Assembly (NCBI GenBank): GCA_050331475.1
Contig: JBHJGU010000026.1
Location: forward strand, 1-61,486
Direction of reading: 5' to 3'
Length of the DNA: 61,486 bases
Source: JBHJGU01 sp050331475
Lineage (GTDB): Bacteria > Pseudomonadota > Alphaproteobacteria > Caulobacterales > Maricaulaceae
In this document: in pieces, positions 1 through 8,420 of the stretch
Position numbering within the stretch: position 1 is the first letter of the stretch
Layout of the letters: each line of letters starts with the position of its first letter
Position numbers and translations under genes: made by a program
Notes under the pieces: model-generated
Database searches by the model: none
What the model was told of the DNA's origin: nothing
The model's input: the letters and a program-made list of their open reading frames with translations, nothing else

Positions 1-358
1 ACGCGAAGGACGACATGTGGTATGGTCGTGCGACCCGATGCACGGCAACACCATCAAGTCGCCGAGCGGCTACAAGACGCGTCCGTTCGACCGGATCCTG
101 CAGGAAGTGAAAGGCTTCTTCGCCGTGCATCAGGGCGAGGGGACGCATGCGGGCGGACTGCACGTGGAAATGACCGGTCAGGACGTCACCGAGTGCACCG
201 GCGGCGCTTCGGGGCTGCCCGAGGCGGATCTCTCCTCGCGTTATCACACCCATTGCGACCCGCGCTTGAACGGCGAGCAAGCCCTGGAATTGGCGTTCCT
301 TATAGCGGAGCGGTTGCGCGATCAGCGCTTGCAGTCTCCGGGTTTGGCGGCGCAATAA
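1..358 (+). CDS. aroG: Class II DAHP synthase, C-terminal part (5' end outside window)
   Basis: 3-Deoxy-7-phosphoheptulonate synthase catalyses the first step of the shikimate pathway, joining phosphoenolpyruvate and erythrose 4-phosphate in the cytoplasm. The frame is already open at base 2 and reads REGRH before VVWSCDPMHGNT, a hallmark of the class II (plant/Mycobacterium-type) enzymes. GEGTHAGGLHVEMTG and the TECTGG stretch near the C-terminus are also typical. About 118 residues of a protein usually near 450 are present. The apparent GTG start at 17 is only an internal Val codon. The last 59 bases overlap, tail to tail, the histidine kinase gene on the other strand. Family assignment is firm; the symbol is by analogy. 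Confidence 0.93.
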   Translation, partial: REGRHVVWSCDPMHGNTIKSPSGYKTRPFDRILQEVKGFFAVHQGEGTHAGGLHVEMTGQDVTECTGGASGLPEADLSSRYHTHCDPRLNGEQALELAFLIAERLRDQRLQSPGLAAQ

Positions 359-1685
359 CCTCAGTCGGCGCTGTCGGTGCGTCCGAGGGCAACACGAGGC
401 TAAAAGTCGAGCCGCCGTCTTTGACGCTGGCCACGTCCACGCGTCCGCCTAAGGCCTGCGCAAGTCCTTGGGCGACGGTGAGGCCCAAACCGGCGCCGTC
501 ATGGGGTCGGGTGGAGCTGTCGTCCAATTGGTTGAAGGGCTCGAAAACCGCGCGGCATTCCGCCGCCGTTAGCCCCGGGCCAGTATCGGTGACGTAAAGC
601 CGGAATTGGTCGCGACCGGCTCGCTGGTCCGCGCGAACACCCAATGTGATCACGCCGCGATGGGTGAATTTGCACGCGTTTGCGACCAAGTGTTCGAAGG
701 CCTGGCGAACCCGCGCCGGGTCGGTGCGCACGATTACTGGCGACGCGGGCGCCGCCGCCGCGGTGACCAGCCGGTTGCCGTTGGCGCGGGCCTCTGGTTC
801 GGCCTTTTCGGCGACCGCCTGCACGAGCGCAGCCAGATCCACGGGGCCTGACGCTATATGCAGTCCGCCATCGTCCAAGCGCGCGAGGTCTAAGACGTCG
901 TCCACCATCCGCTTGAGCCGAAGGGCGGCTGCGCGGATGCGGTCGACATCGGTGCGCGCCTCAGGCTCCAGCCTTTGTGGGGGCGCCTCTAAAACCAGCT
1001 CGGCGTAGCCGATAATGGCGTTCAGCGGGGTGCGCAGTTCGTGGCTCATGATGGCGAGGAATTGCGATTTCGCTTCAGCCGCCCGCTCGGCGCGTGCGCG
1101 TTGCGCCAGAGCATCGTCGCGGGCGTCAAGCGCGGCTTGGTGGGACGCCCGCGCGTCCTGAATCAGCGCGACCGAATGTAAGATCATCAAAAGAGATGAA
1201 ACAACCAACACCGCTTTCATGAATTCATCGGCGTCGCCCATCCAAATATCTAAATTGATGACAAAAAATGCTATTAAATAGGGTGCGCAGGCGGCGGCTA
1301 ACAGTCGGGGTGTGGTGCGAAGTAGGTAGGCCTGGTTTAAACTGCTCGCCACCACGAGACAAACACAAACCATAGCATATTCACGGCCTGGAAACGGCCA
1401 GATGACGTAAACTGGGAAGACAAATATACTTTGCGAAACAAAGAAGCTCGCCGCCAGCGCCGCCTCGCGCCACGGTGGATGCGCGGCTTCGGGGTGCAGC
1501 AGATAGGGCCGGAACAATAGGCGTTCCGCGCCTATGACCCCCAGATAGACGCCCAGCACCGCCCACGGCCAAGCGGCTGAGGCGACAAAGGCGGTCACGC
1601 CGAAAACGATGAAGGCGTTGGCGACGCGAAAGGTCCAGGTCTTCGCCCGCGCGCGCCCCGACGTTGCGATGTCACTTTTCGCCAT
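300..1685 (-). CDS. Membrane-bound sensor histidine kinase
   Basis: A 461-residue inner-membrane histidine kinase. Roughly residues 20-175 hold about six hydrophobic segments with no recognisable periplasmic sensor domain. A short coiled coil (about 178-205) leads into HisKA with the phosphoacceptor His215 in SHELRTP. An HATPase_c domain follows, with an N-box (HLVANACKF), DTGPGL and GAGLGL. The last 20 or so residues are a low-complexity Pro/Ala/Thr tail encoded in the region overlapping the DAHP synthase gene. No response regulator lies beside it, so it is an orphan and its signal is unknown. The ATG at 1685 is the first plausible start. Confidence 0.9.
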   Translation of the reverse strand: MAKSDIATSGRARAKTWTFRVANAFIVFGVTAFVASAAWPWAVLGVYLGVIGAERLLFRPYLLHPEAAHPPWREAALAASFFVSQSIFVFPVYVIWPFPGREYAMVCVCLVVASSLNQAYLLRTTPRLLAAACAPYLIAFFVINLDIWMGDADEFMKAVLVVSSLLMILHSVALIQDARASHQAALDARDDALAQRARAERAAEAKSQFLAIMSHELRTPLNAIIGYAELVLEAPPQRLEPEARTDVDRIRAAALRLKRMVDDVLDLARLDDGGLHIASGPVDLAALVQAVAEKAEPEARANGNRLVTAAAAPASPVIVRTDPARVRQAFEHLVANACKFTHRGVITLGVRADQRAGRDQFRLYVTDTGPGLTAAECRAVFEPFNQLDDSSTRPHDGAGLGLTVAQGLAQALGGRVDVASVKDGGSTFSLVLPSDAPTAPTEVIAPPNPETASADRATAPL

Positions 1686-1803
1686 AAGCCCTTAGCCAAG
1701 CCGATCTTGTGGCGATTCCTCGCCGTTTATGGGCGTATCACGGCGGCGTGAAAAACTGAAACCTCGCCGCCGGTGCGCAGGGCGCGGCGCTCAAGCGGCT
1801 CGA

Positions 1804-2820
1804 TTAATCCAGCTTGACGAGCATTTTGCCCAGGTTTTCGCCGGCGAAGAGGTCAAGAAACGCTTGCGGGGCCGCCTCCAAGCCCTCGCGAACGGTCTCG
1901 CGCCACTGAACTTTGCCCTCGGCGACCCATCCCCCCAGCGCTTTGGCGAAGTCTCCGGCCTTGTCGAAATAGTCGGAGACCACAAAGCCTTCGACCCGAA
2001 GGCTCTTAATGATGATGTTGGCGAGGTTCGGCGGTCCGGGTTCAGGGCGTTCGGCGTTGTATTGCGAGATCATACCGCAAACCGCGATCCGGCCTTTGGG
2101 TCGCATGCGCTCGAGCGCGGCTGCGAGATGATCCCCGCCGACGTTTTCAAAATAGACGTCGAAGCCTTCCGGCTGAGCCTCTTTCAAGGCGCCCGCGAGA
2201 ACGGTCCAATCCGGGGCGTTTTTGTAGTTCACCACCGCGTCGGCGCCGATCTCTTTGAGCCAATCGCACTTCTCCGGGCTCCCCGCGCTCGCCGTGACAT
2301 GAGCGCCGACGATCTTACCGATTTGGCACACCAGAGAACCCACCGCGCCTGCGCTCGCGGAGACGAATAAGCGCTCTCCGGCCTGGAGTTTCGCAATGCG
2401 GGTCAGCCCCACATAAGCGGTCAGACCGGGCATGCCGGCGACACCGAGAAACGTTTGTGGCGCTAAGCCGTGGGTGTTGAGGACGCGAAAGCCGTCCGCC
2501 TTCGCGGTCACGGCTTCGCGCCAGCCGAAAAAGTGCTCCACCAAATCGCCGGGCTTGAACCCGTCTGCCGCACTTTCAATCACTTCGCCGATCGCGCCGC
2601 CCTCTAGGATTTGCCCTGGTTGGAAGGGCGGCACATAGCTTTTTCGATTGACCATGCGACCACGCATATAAGGGTCCACCGACATCCAAAGATTACGCAC
2701 TTGCACCTCGCCGGGCTGGGGCGCGCGGGCGGGCGCGTCCACCAGCGAGAAGGTTTCCAGCGAGGGCAGGCCTTTGGGGTAATCCACAAACGCAACGGCG
2801 CGGGCGGGCAAGTCCGGCAT
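1804..2820 (-). CDS. NADP-dependent MDR-family oxidoreductase (CurA/leukotriene B4 dehydrogenase-like)
   Basis: A 338-residue medium-chain dehydrogenase/reductase of the zinc-independent enone-reductase branch, which reduces alpha,beta-unsaturated ketones or aldehydes with NADPH. The N-terminal GroES-like half contains NLWMSVDPYMRGRM, characteristic of the CurA/PTGR group. The nucleotide-binding half has the ASAGAVGS glycine motif and the FENVGG signature. Zinc-ligand cysteines are absent, as expected for this branch. The gene stands alone between the kinase and the divergent sugar gene pair. The substrate cannot be deduced. Confidence 0.9.
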   Translation of the reverse strand: MPDLPARAVAFVDYPKGLPSLETFSLVDAPARAPQPGEVQVRNLWMSVDPYMRGRMVNRKSYVPPFQPGQILEGGAIGEVIESAADGFKPGDLVEHFFGWREAVTAKADGFRVLNTHGLAPQTFLGVAGMPGLTAYVGLTRIAKLQAGERLFVSASAGAVGSLVCQIGKIVGAHVTASAGSPEKCDWLKEIGADAVVNYKNAPDWTVLAGALKEAQPEGFDVYFENVGGDHLAAALERMRPKGRIAVCGMISQYNAERPEPGPPNLANIIIKSLRVEGFVVSDYFDKAGDFAKALGGWVAEGKVQWRETVREGLEAAPQAFLDLFAGENLGKMLVKLD

Positions 2821-3046
2821 GGGGGCTCCTTAAACGGGGGAGCGACCAGGCGCGGACGGGGACGACCATCGCCATCGCTCGATGCTAACCACGGATGCGG
2901 GCTGCGCCTAGGGTCGCGAAACCGTTGGTAACAAACTTTGACGCCCCACGGGCCCGCGAACTCGATAGACGGATGTCCCACCTATGGATCAGCCGGGACG
3001 GGGCAGTGTCTGAATCGGCGCGCCTCACTGGCTCTAAGAGGATGCC

Positions 3047-4024
3047 ATGAGCGTCTCCGACCTGGCCGCCGAGGGCCCAAGCGCCGACGCGCCCCGTCAC
3101 CCTTTGTCTGTGGGCGTGATCGGCGCGGGCGTCTTTGGTGGTCACCATGCGCGCAAGCTGGCGGGCCATCCGGGCGTGCGGTTCGTTGGCGTCTATGATC
3201 GCGATCAAGCGGCGGCCCGGCGGCTCGCAGAGGAGACGGGCGGCGCGGGGTTCATCACGATCAAGGCGCTGTTCGACGCGGTCGAGGCGGTCGTGATCGC
3301 CACACCCGCGGTCACCCACGAAACGCTGGGGCGCGCAGCCCTTGATGCGAACTGTCATGTCCTGATGGAAAAGCCGCTCGCGGTGACGCGGTCGGGCGCC
3401 GAAGCGCTCGTCGATTTGGCGGAGGCGCGCGGGCGAGTGCTGCAAGTGGGCCACCAGGAACGCTTCGCTGCGTCCGCGCTGGGCTTGGGGGCGCAAACCC
3501 CGCGGCCGCGCCGCTTGGAAGTGCGACGGGTGGGACAGTTTTCCCCCCGAACCGCCGATGTGGGCGTCGGCCTTGATCTCATGATCCATGATTTGGAGCT
3601 GGCGTTGGCGCTGTTCGGCGGCCCCGTAGCGGTGCAAACCGCTAAGGGTCGCCGGACGCGAACCCCGCATTGGGATGCGTTGACCGCCGAGGTTTGGCTA
3701 GGCGGTGGGGTCGAGGCCTGGTTCGAGGCCTCTCGGCTGGCGGACGCCGCTGAGCGGGTCTGGGTTCTGGAGTATGACGGCGGAACGACGCGGATCGACT
3801 TTGTCGCCCGCACCGTGACGACGGATGGGGACACGGTGGCCGTTAGACCTGATAACGACGGAGCCGCGGCGTCCGATCCCTTGGCTGCGGCGACGGACGC
3901 CTTTGTGTCCGCATGCCAAACCGGCTCGGTCACGGGATGTTCAGGCCCGGAGGGGCTTAGTGCGGTGATGGCGTCGCTTGCGGTGGAACAGGCGGCGCGG
4001 GAACCTGGTGGGGGAAACGACTAA
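3047..4024 (+). CDS. gnnA: Gfo/Idh/MocA-family oxidoreductase, GnnA-like
   Basis: A 325-residue NAD(P)-dependent sugar oxidoreductase. GAGVFG at residues 26-31 is the Rossmann motif and EKP at 108-110 is the family's catalytic Lys motif. VGHQERF and the PRTADVGVGLDLMIHDLEL stretch match the alphaproteobacterial branch that includes GnnA. GnnA oxidises the 3-position of UDP-GlcNAc so that GnnB can aminate it, giving the diamino sugar of some lipid A types. The next gene is an aminotransferase whose ATG shares one base with this stop codon, so the two are translationally coupled. Family is certain; the GnnA role is inferred from pairing and motif and needs testing. Confidence 0.65.
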   Translation: MSVSDLAAEGPSADAPRHPLSVGVIGAGVFGGHHARKLAGHPGVRFVGVYDRDQAAARRLAEETGGAGFITIKALFDAVEAVVIATPAVTHETLGRAALDANCHVLMEKPLAVTRSGAEALVDLAEARGRVLQVGHQERFAASALGLGAQTPRPRRLEVRRVGQFSPRTADVGVGLDLMIHDLELALALFGGPVAVQTAKGRRTRTPHWDALTAEVWLGGGVEAWFEASRLADAAERVWVLEYDGGTTRIDFVARTVTTDGDTVAVRPDNDGAAASDPLAAATDAFVSACQTGSVTGCSGPEGLSAVMASLAVEQAAREPGGGND

Positions 4025-5196
4025 TGGCTCAGGCCCACGCGGAACTCCGGCTCGCCCATCAAGACGAGCCGATCCAATTCGTCGACCTCGCCGCCCAGCA
4101 AGCGCGCATTCGCGCGCGGATCGAGGCGCGGTTTTCCGCGATCCTCGACCATGGACGGTATATCAACGGCCCCGAAGTCGCGGAGTTGGAGGCCGCTTTG
4201 ACCGCCCGCGTTGGGGCCAGTGATGTGGTCGCGGTCGGCTCAGGCACCCAAGCGCTGATCATGCCGCTCTTGGCGCGGGGTGTGGGGGCGCGCGATGCGG
4301 TGTTCATTCCCGCTTTTACGTATAACGCCACGGCGAATGCGGTGCTGCTAGCCGGCGCTACGCCGGTGTTCGTCGATATTGATCCAAACACGCTGACCCT
4401 GGATGTGGCGGATTTGGACAAGCGGATTGTCGCGGCGAAAACCCAAGGGTTGCGCCCCCGCGCGGTGATTCCGGTGGATTTGTTCGGCTGGCCCGCGGAT
4501 TACGCCGCCATCCACAGGGTGGCCCAGGCCCACGACCTCGCGGTGATCGCCGACGCCGCCCAGAGCTTCGGCGCGCGGCTGGACGGGGTTTGGGCCGGTG
4601 CGATCGCGCCGGTCACCGCAACGGGCTTTTTCCCGGCCAAGGCTTTGGGCGGGTATGGCGACGGGGGCGCGATTTTTATCCGCGACGGCGAGGCGTTGGG
4701 GGAAACCCTCCGCTCAATCCGCTGGCACGGCACCGACGAAGCGCGCCGGGACTCGGTCCGGGTGGGGCTCAATGGTCGGCTTGATTCGCTGCAATGCGCG
4801 GTGGTGCTCGAAAAACTTAAGATTTTTGACGAGGAATTGGCGCGCCGCGACGCCATCGCCCGGCGCTATCTCGACGCCCTTGAGAGCCGGGTGGGCTTGC
4901 CGGTGGGGCCAACGGGCGCGGCCTCGGGCTGGGGGTATTTCACCATCCAAATCGAGGGCGGGCGCCGGGACGCCGTGCGTGCGACGCTCACTGATACCGG
5001 CGTGCCCACGGCGGTTTACTACGCCAAGCCGCTGCATCAAATGGATGCGTTTGCGGACTATGCGCCCAAGGCCGGTTTGCCGGTGACGGAAGCCGCCTCA
5101 GCCCAGGTGTTGTCTTTACCGCTGCACCCCTATTTGTCCGATGCGCAGGCCGAGCGGGTGATCACGGCGCTGATCCGCGCGCTGAACGCGGGTTAG
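4024..5196 (+). CDS. gnnB: DegT/DnrJ/EryC1/StrS sugar aminotransferase, GnnB-like
   Basis: A 390-residue PLP enzyme that aminates keto-sugars on nucleotide carriers. GSGTQAL (about 72-78) binds phosphate, DAAQSFGA (about 177-184) is the family hallmark and Lys206 in FFPAKALGG is the expected PLP lysine. It begins on the last base of the preceding oxidoreductase stop (TAATG), implying one transcript and coupled translation. The pair would convert UDP-GlcNAc to its 3-amino derivative if it is GnnA/GnnB. Other 3-keto-sugar aminotransferases of the same family cannot be excluded. Confidence 0.7.
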   Translation: MAQAHAELRLAHQDEPIQFVDLAAQQARIRARIEARFSAILDHGRYINGPEVAELEAALTARVGASDVVAVGSGTQALIMPLLARGVGARDAVFIPAFTYNATANAVLLAGATPVFVDIDPNTLTLDVADLDKRIVAAKTQGLRPRAVIPVDLFGWPADYAAIHRVAQAHDLAVIADAAQSFGARLDGVWAGAIAPVTATGFFPAKALGGYGDGGAIFIRDGEALGETLRSIRWHGTDEARRDSVRVGLNGRLDSLQCAVVLEKLKIFDEELARRDAIARRYLDALESRVGLPVGPTGAASGWGYFTIQIEGGRRDAVRATLTDTGVPTAVYYAKPLHQMDAFADYAPKAGLPVTEAASAQVLSLPLHPYLSDAQAERVITALIRALNAG

Positions 5197-5249
5197 CGCA
5201 ACCCGCACGCGGCGCTTTGCGGCCTCGAGGGAGCGGGTTAGACAAGGCC

Positions 5250-6926
5250 ATGACGGACTGGCTTCGCATCGCAACCGCCCAACTCAACCCGACCATGGGC
5301 GATGTCTCGGCCAACTTGGCGCAGGCGCGCGCGGCGCGGGCGGCGGCGCGGGAGTCGGGCTTTGGCGGTGCGGACATTATTGTCTTCCCCGAGCTCTTTC
5401 TGCTGGGCTATCCGCCTGAGGACCTGGTTTACAAACCCACCGTGGTGGAGGCGTGCCGCGCTGCGGCTCAATCCTTGGCCGCCGATACCGCGGACGGTGG
5501 ACCGGCGGTGCTGATCGGGCTGCCCTGGGCGGAGCAAGATCGCTTGTTCAACGCCGTGGCCTTAATGGACGAGGGCCGCATCCACGCGGTCCGGTTTAAG
5601 CGCGAATTGCCCAATTACGGCGTCTTTGACGAAAAGCGCGTGTTCGAAGCCGGACCGTTGGCCGAACCGGTGACGTTTAAAGGCGCGAAACTGGGCTTAG
5701 CGATTTGCGAGGACATTTGGCTTCCGGCCGTGCCCCGGGCGCTAGCGCGCCAAGGCGCGGAGTTCATCATCGCCATTAACGGATCGCCGTGGCGGCGCGG
5801 GATCGAAGCCGAGCGGCTGGCTGCGTTCAACCAATGGCGCGGGGTCTCCGAGGCGCCCTTGGTGTTCGTCAATATGGTTGGCGCGCAGGACGAGCTGGTG
5901 TTTGACGGCGCATCCTTTTGCACCGATGGGGCGGGGCGCATGGTCCGGCAATTGCCTCAGTTCGAAGCCTGCGTGGACGTTGTGGATTGGGTGAAGAAAT
6001 CCGGCGCCTGGCGTTGCGAGATGGAGGACGAGCCCGAGTTTGCCCCCTGGTCGGACGGGTTGGACGCGGTCTATCGCGCGGTCATGGCCGGGGTTGGCGA
6101 TTACGTCCGCAAATCCGGTTTTGAGGGGGTTTTGCTGGGCCTCTCGGGCGGGATCGACAGCGCCCTGACCGCAGCCATCGCCGTGGACGCGCTGGGGCCT
6201 GAGCATGTTTGGGGGGTGATGCTGCCCTCCCGCTTCACCAGCCGCGAGAGCTTGGAGGACGCGGACGCCGTGGCCCGCAAGCTCGGCATACGGCTGATGA
6301 CCGTGGGCATCGAGCCTGGAGTTGAGGCGCTCGACGAGATGCTCCACGAGGCGTTCCAAGGCACGTCGCGCGGGGTCACCGAGGAGAATATTCAGTCGCG
6401 CTTGCGGGGGACGGCGCTGATGGCGCTGTCAAACAAGTTCGGCCGGCTTTTGCTGACCACGGGCAACAAGTCCGAACTGGCGGTCGGCTACGCTACGCTT
6501 TACGGCGATATGAACGGCGCGTTCAATCCGCTCAAAGATCTCTATAAGACCGATGTCTATGCGCTTGCGCGCTGGCGCAACGCCCACGCTCCCCGCGGCG
6601 GGCTTGGTCCTGACGGTCCCGCCATGCCCGAGCGCGTTATTGAAAAACCCCCCTCTGCGGAGCTGGCGCCCGGTCAAACCGACCAAGACAGCCTGCCGCC
6701 CTATGATGTGCTCGACGAAGTGCTCAAAGGCTTGATCGAGCACGATCGGGACGTTCAGGCTCTGGTCGTGGACGGCCATAACCGGGCGATTGTTGAACAG
6801 GTGGAGCGTTTGCTCTACGCCTCGGAATATAAGCGTCGCCAAAGCGCGCCAGGGGTCAAAGTCGGCCCGGCGCTGTTTAACCGCGATCGCCGCTATCCCA
6901 TCGTCAACCGCTTTCGCTCCGCCTGA
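5250..6926 (+). CDS. nadE: Glutamine-dependent NAD+ synthetase
   Basis: A 558-residue two-domain enzyme that amidates nicotinate adenine dinucleotide to NAD+ using glutamine. The N-terminal nitrilase-like glutaminase has the catalytic triad motifs: Glu in FPELFLLGYPPEDL, Lys in FKRELPNYGVFDEKR and Cys153 in LAICEDIW. The C-terminal synthetase domain has the ATP-pyrophosphatase loop LSGGIDSALT near residue 300. The ATG at 5250 is preferred over the upstream 5217 codon because the protein then starts MTDWLRIATAQLNPTMGD, as homologues do. It follows the GnnB-like gene by 53 bases and may be cotranscribed. Confidence 0.95.
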   Translation: MTDWLRIATAQLNPTMGDVSANLAQARAARAAARESGFGGADIIVFPELFLLGYPPEDLVYKPTVVEACRAAAQSLAADTADGGPAVLIGLPWAEQDRLFNAVALMDEGRIHAVRFKRELPNYGVFDEKRVFEAGPLAEPVTFKGAKLGLAICEDIWLPAVPRALARQGAEFIIAINGSPWRRGIEAERLAAFNQWRGVSEAPLVFVNMVGAQDELVFDGASFCTDGAGRMVRQLPQFEACVDVVDWVKKSGAWRCEMEDEPEFAPWSDGLDAVYRAVMAGVGDYVRKSGFEGVLLGLSGGIDSALTAAIAVDALGPEHVWGVMLPSRFTSRESLEDADAVARKLGIRLMTVGIEPGVEALDEMLHEAFQGTSRGVTEENIQSRLRGTALMALSNKFGRLLLTTGNKSELAVGYATLYGDMNGAFNPLKDLYKTDVYALARWRNAHAPRGGLGPDGPAMPERVIEKPPSAELAPGQTDQDSLPPYDVLDEVLKGLIEHDRDVQALVVDGHNRAIVEQVERLLYASEYKRRQSAPGVKVGPALFNRDRRYPIVNRFRSA

Positions 6927-6955
6927 TTGAGGCTCGAGCGGCGTAAAGGGTTTTT

Positions 6956-8299
6956 ATGTCCGAACCGCGTTTTGAAACCGTGCGCTTCGCGCCCAGCCCT
7001 ACGGGCAAGCTGCATGTGGGCAATCTGCGCACCGCCTTGATGAACCAACTCATCGTGCGCGCGGGCGGGCGGTTTATCCTGCGCATCGACGACACCGATT
7101 TGGAGCGCTCTAAAGACGTCTATCGCGTCGCCATTGAGCGGGATTTAGCGTGGTTGGGCTTTCGGATCGACGCCCAGGTCAAACAATCCGACCGTTTTGC
7201 TCTATACGACGCCGCCGCGGACGCATTGAAGACCCAAGGCCGGCTTTATCCGTGTTATGAAACCGAGGACGAGCTTGACCGCAAACGCAAGCTGCGTCGC
7301 GCCCAAGGCTTGCCGCCGGTCTACGACCGCGCCGCGCTCAACCTGACCGAGTCGGACAAGCAGGCGTTAGAAGCGGAGGGCCGCAAGCCCCATTGGCGGT
7401 TCAAACTCTCCGGGGAAACCGTGGCGTGGCGGGACCGGGTGCGGGGGGATCAAACCATTGACACCGCCTCCATCTCCGATCCGATCCTGGTGCGCGAGGA
7501 TGGCAGCTATCTCTATACGCTGCCCTCGGTGGTCGACGATATCGACCTCGGCGTCACCTTGATCATTCGCGGTGAAGACCATGTGACCAATTCCGGCGCG
7601 CAAATCGAGATTTTCGAGGCGCTCAAGGGGCGGTCCCCGGACCTCGCGCACACGCCTTTATTGGTGGGCGCGGATGGAGAGAAGCTCTCCAAACGCTTGG
7701 GCTCACTCACGATTGAGGGTTTACGGGAGGAGGGGATCGAGCCCTTGGCTCTCCTAAGCCTGCTCGCGAAAATCGGCACCTCGGACGCGGTGGAGCTACG
7801 CGACAGCCTCGAAGCGCTGGCCGCGGACTTTGACTTCGCCAAGATCGGCCGCGCGCCCGCCCGCTTTGACGAGGCGGATTTGACCCGGCTGAACGCGCAG
7901 ATCCTACACGCCGCGCCCTATGCTCAGGTTCAAGCGCGCCTGGCTGCGGCGCAAGCCGATGGCGGGGAGGCGTTTTGGTTGGCGGTGCGGGAGAATTGTA
8001 GCCGGCCCCAAGACGCCAAAGCCTGGTATGACATTGTGTTTGGCGCGGTCACAGGCGAGATCCCCGCCGAGGACCGCAGCTTTATCGAGACGGCCGCCGC
8101 GCACCTGCCCACAGGCGCGCTGGATGGCGATAGCTGGGGCGAGTGGACATCCGCCTTGAAGGCGGAGACCGGGCGGAAGGGCAAGGCGCTCTTTATGCCG
8201 CTGCGGCTGGCGCTGACCGGTCAATCCCGGGGACCGGACATGGCCGCGCTTTTGGCGTTGATCGGCCGGGAGCGGGCGTTGCAGCGGTTGACTGGCTAG
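6956..8299 (+). CDS. gltX: Glutamyl-tRNA synthetase
   Basis: A class I aminoacyl-tRNA synthetase of 447 residues that charges tRNA-Glu, and possibly tRNA-Gln for later amidation, as in most alphaproteobacteria. The HIGH-type motif appears as HVGN at residues 20-23 and the KMSKS-type loop as GEKLSKR near 242. At 447 residues it is slightly shorter than many GltX proteins. Many alphaproteobacteria have two gltX copies, so a second may exist elsewhere. The start ATG at 6956 lies 29 bases after nadE behind an AAAGGG ribosome binding site. Confidence 0.95.
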   Translation: MSEPRFETVRFAPSPTGKLHVGNLRTALMNQLIVRAGGRFILRIDDTDLERSKDVYRVAIERDLAWLGFRIDAQVKQSDRFALYDAAADALKTQGRLYPCYETEDELDRKRKLRRAQGLPPVYDRAALNLTESDKQALEAEGRKPHWRFKLSGETVAWRDRVRGDQTIDTASISDPILVREDGSYLYTLPSVVDDIDLGVTLIIRGEDHVTNSGAQIEIFEALKGRSPDLAHTPLLVGADGEKLSKRLGSLTIEGLREEGIEPLALLSLLAKIGTSDAVELRDSLEALAADFDFAKIGRAPARFDEADLTRLNAQILHAAPYAQVQARLAAAQADGGEAFWLAVRENCSRPQDAKAWYDIVFGAVTGEIPAEDRSFIETAAAHLPTGALDGDSWGEWTSALKAETGRKGKALFMPLRLALTGQSRGPDMAALLALIGRERALQRLTG

Positions 8300-8420
8300 G
8301 GCTCCAAGTCCCGCCGCACCCGTCTCTCGAACCGCCTCCACACCCGCGACCATCCAACGCTTTGACGTGTTCCAATCCGCCCGATCCGATACGAATTTGG
8401 TAAGGGAAAAATGGGACGCC

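Noticed and set aside
2885..3670. Long minus-strand frame (261 aa) opposite the oxidoreductase
   Set aside because: It is antisense to conserved Gfo/Idh coding sequence, has Arg/His/Gln-rich composition and no motif.
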